8,581 bases of DNA from an uncultured Haemophilus sp. (GTDB taxonomy: Bacteria; Pseudomonadota; Gammaproteobacteria; Enterobacterales; Pasteurellaceae), in assembly GCA_902482195.1 (NCBI GenBank), contig CABSZQ010000033.1, forward strand, positions 1-8,581. Reading direction: 5' to 3'. The notes beneath the pieces are model-generated. The model was not told the origin of the DNA and ran no database searches. It saw only the letters and a list, made by a program, of their open reading frames with translations. The position numbers and the translations under genes were made by a program. Positions 7,530 to 8,581 of this stretch are shown here, piece after piece; the stretch's first letter is position 1; every line of letters starts with the position of its first letter.

Positions 7530-8423
7530 ATGAAAAAAATACTATTTATCTCTATGTTTAGCTGTTTCCTAACTTGTACTGAAGTACAAGCATCTATAGC
7601 AAATTCCACCAGTTCGAGTAGTCAATTTAATCAAATTTCGACTAATTTAAGTAATGAAGAATTTGGCAAACATATTCTCAAAAAAGTTTATCCGAGAGCT
7701 GTATACGATAAATGGAGTAAATCTTGGGAAGATGATAGTTTTTTTATTGATTATGATTTAAAAGATATTCAAACCAGTGAAGGAGAAAAGCGTTATTTTG
7801 CACTGAATTATGGAACTGCAGGGTATAATGAGGAACTGTATTTATACATTTTCAAAAAGTCATTAGATAAATGGGTTTTAGAAAATCAGGAATATATAAA
7901 TTCAGAAAACTTTGATCAACAACCATTATTTAAAAATAAAAATATAGAGTTTCTTGGTAAGGCAGCGGTCGTTAAGCTAGGAAAGGATACACTGGGTTTT
8001 CAATTAAACAGCCGTGATGGTGGGAGTGGCGGTGAGAAAGGTGATATTAGTTGGGTTTATCTAGTAGATAATAAAATGAAAATGGTGGCTGGGTGTCATT
8101 ATGAAGAGTGGCGTTTTGGGCCTCTTGGTGTTGAATGCGAGCCTAAAATCAATTCAAGCCTAAAGCCAACAGAGGCATTTTATCCGATTGAATTGAATTA
8201 TAAGCTTGTGAAATATCAGCTTAATGATAAGGCTCAGAGTGGGTCAGAAGAATGGGATATAAAGAGCATAGGTAACAAGAAAGGTAAGGTAGTAATTTTA
8301 TTTAATCCACAAACTCAAACTTATGAACTACCAGCAGGCTTTGAAAAAATTAGTACGAATGCGGAACAACTATGGAAGTACTTTAATAAAATAACAGACT
8401 CTAAGCAAAAACAAGTGGATTGA
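7530..8423 (+). CDS. Unrecognised exported protein with signal peptide
   Basis: A 297-residue protein I do not recognise. It begins MKKILFISMFSCFLTC with a hydrophobic core and a likely signal peptidase I site after V-Q-A (residue 21), so the mature protein of about 276 residues should be periplasmic or secreted. The two signal-peptide cysteines do not fit a lipobox, since L-T precedes C16. After a Ser/Asn-rich linker (22-42) it is a soluble domain rich in aromatic and charged residues with no further membrane segment. Visible landmarks are RDGGSGGEKGD (162-172), two cysteines close enough for a disulfide (C189 and C203) and YELPAGF (265-271). AAGGA lies 7 bases before the ATG. It has no uptake signal and reads more A/T-rich than the core genes, which may hint at accessory status. 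It is monocistronic, followed by a terminator. No function is claimed. Confidence 0.85.
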   Translation: MKKILFISMFSCFLTCTEVQASIANSTSSSSQFNQISTNLSNEEFGKHILKKVYPRAVYDKWSKSWEDDSFFIDYDLKDIQTSEGEKRYFALNYGTAGYNEELYLYIFKKSLDKWVLENQEYINSENFDQQPLFKNKNIEFLGKAAVVKLGKDTLGFQLNSRDGGSGGEKGDISWVYLVDNKMKMVAGCHYEEWRFGPLGVECEPKINSSLKPTEAFYPIELNYKLVKYQLNDKAQSGSEEWDIKSIGNKKGKVVILFNPQTQTYELPAGFEKISTNAEQLWKYFNKITDSKQKQVD

Positions 8424-8464
8424 TTTTTAATTCTCAAGCCTTAACGATATTTAATGAAGGAGAC

Positions 8465-8499
8465 TGTTAAGCGCAAAGAATGCGATGCTTGACATTTTT
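8465..8499 (+). terminator. Intrinsic terminator after the orphan exported-protein gene
   Basis: TGTTAAG (8465-8471) pairs with CTTGACA (8488-8494), including one G-U pair. CGCA (8472-8475) then pairs with TGCG (8481-8484) around an AAGAA loop, with a 3-base bulge ATG at 8485-8487. Five T residues (8495-8499) follow the stem directly. It lies about 40 bases after the stop codon. There is no T tract on the minus strand, so it serves the plus-strand gene. Confidence 0.6.
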
Positions 8500-8523
8500 C
8501 CATGAACTCTTTAAAATTCAGCG

Positions 8524-8561
8524 TCTATTTCTTCCGTCTATTGGATGGAGAGATAGATTTT
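8524..8561 (+). other. Second hairpin near the window end
   Basis: TCTATTTCTTC (8524-8534) can pair with GGAGAGATAGA (8547-8557) over 11 positions, two of them G-U, followed by TTTTG. The loop contains a second copy of the 8-base word CGTCTATT (8522-8529 and 8535-8542), so the left arm could slip. It may be a backup terminator or the leader of a gene beginning at 8579. I see no coding sequence supportable within 8424-8581. Confidence 0.3.
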
Positions 8562-8581
8562 GTAACAAACATTCTATTATG

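Noticed and set aside
7530..7595. Lipoprotein signal in the orphan exported protein
   Set aside because: Cysteines 12 and 16 are not preceded by a lipobox-like Leu-(Ala/Ser)-(Gly/Ala), and a V-Q-A signal peptidase I site follows.
8424..8581. 3' end of a minus-strand gene entering from the right
   Set aside because: Two minus frames are open for 18 and 20 codons before a stop, but neither short tail is recognisable, so no gene is called.

Overview
The window looks like a chromosomal segment of a Pasteurellaceae bacterium of the Haemophilus influenzae / H. parainfluenzae type. The main clue is the Hin-type DNA uptake signal sequence (USS) core AAGTGCGGT. Six perfect copies are present, counting both strands (positions 68, 1532 minus, 4001, 4872, 4902 minus, 5887), some of them paired into terminator hairpins. 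The A+T-rich coding style, a NadR without a DNA-binding domain, and Rep, RibB and DusA sequences close to the enterobacterial proteins agree with this. Species cannot be fixed by eye.

Layout. Positions 1-1485 carry the 3' part of rep (DNA helicase), closed by a USS-type hairpin. A strong promoter then drives a tRNA cluster (Ser-GCU, Arg-ACG, Arg-ACG; 1646-1970). Convergent to it is a minus-strand pair: nadR (NAD salvage, 3814 to 2705), followed after one base by a small calcineurin-like metallophosphoesterase gene (2703 to 2023). Divergent from nadR is ribB (riboflavin synthesis, 4205-4852), preceded by an FMN riboswitch (about 3946-4112) and a terminator-like hairpin. ribB ends at a 15-bp bidirectional USS terminator shared with the convergent clcA-dusA unit (ClC chloride/proton antiporter, then tRNA-dihydrouridine synthase A; 7298 to 4923). 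A promoter-rich gap of about 230 bp separates clcA from a divergent gene for an unrecognised exported protein (7530-8423). That gene is followed by a good intrinsic terminator, a second hairpin, and an ATG on the last three bases.

How the genes fit together. The centre is a cofactor locus: nadR (nicotinamide riboside/NMN to NAD) and ribB (first committed step of the xylulose branch of riboflavin/FMN synthesis) are transcribed back to back, with FMN sensing controlling ribB. Most of the window is housekeeping and I see no mobile element, CRISPR array or defence island. The points most worth a second look are: the USS built into the variable P4 arm of the FMN riboswitch; the tight nadR-phosphoesterase coupling; the compensatory T-stem change between the two tRNA-Arg copies; the self-complementary -10 element between clcA and the orphan gene; and the orphan exported protein itself.
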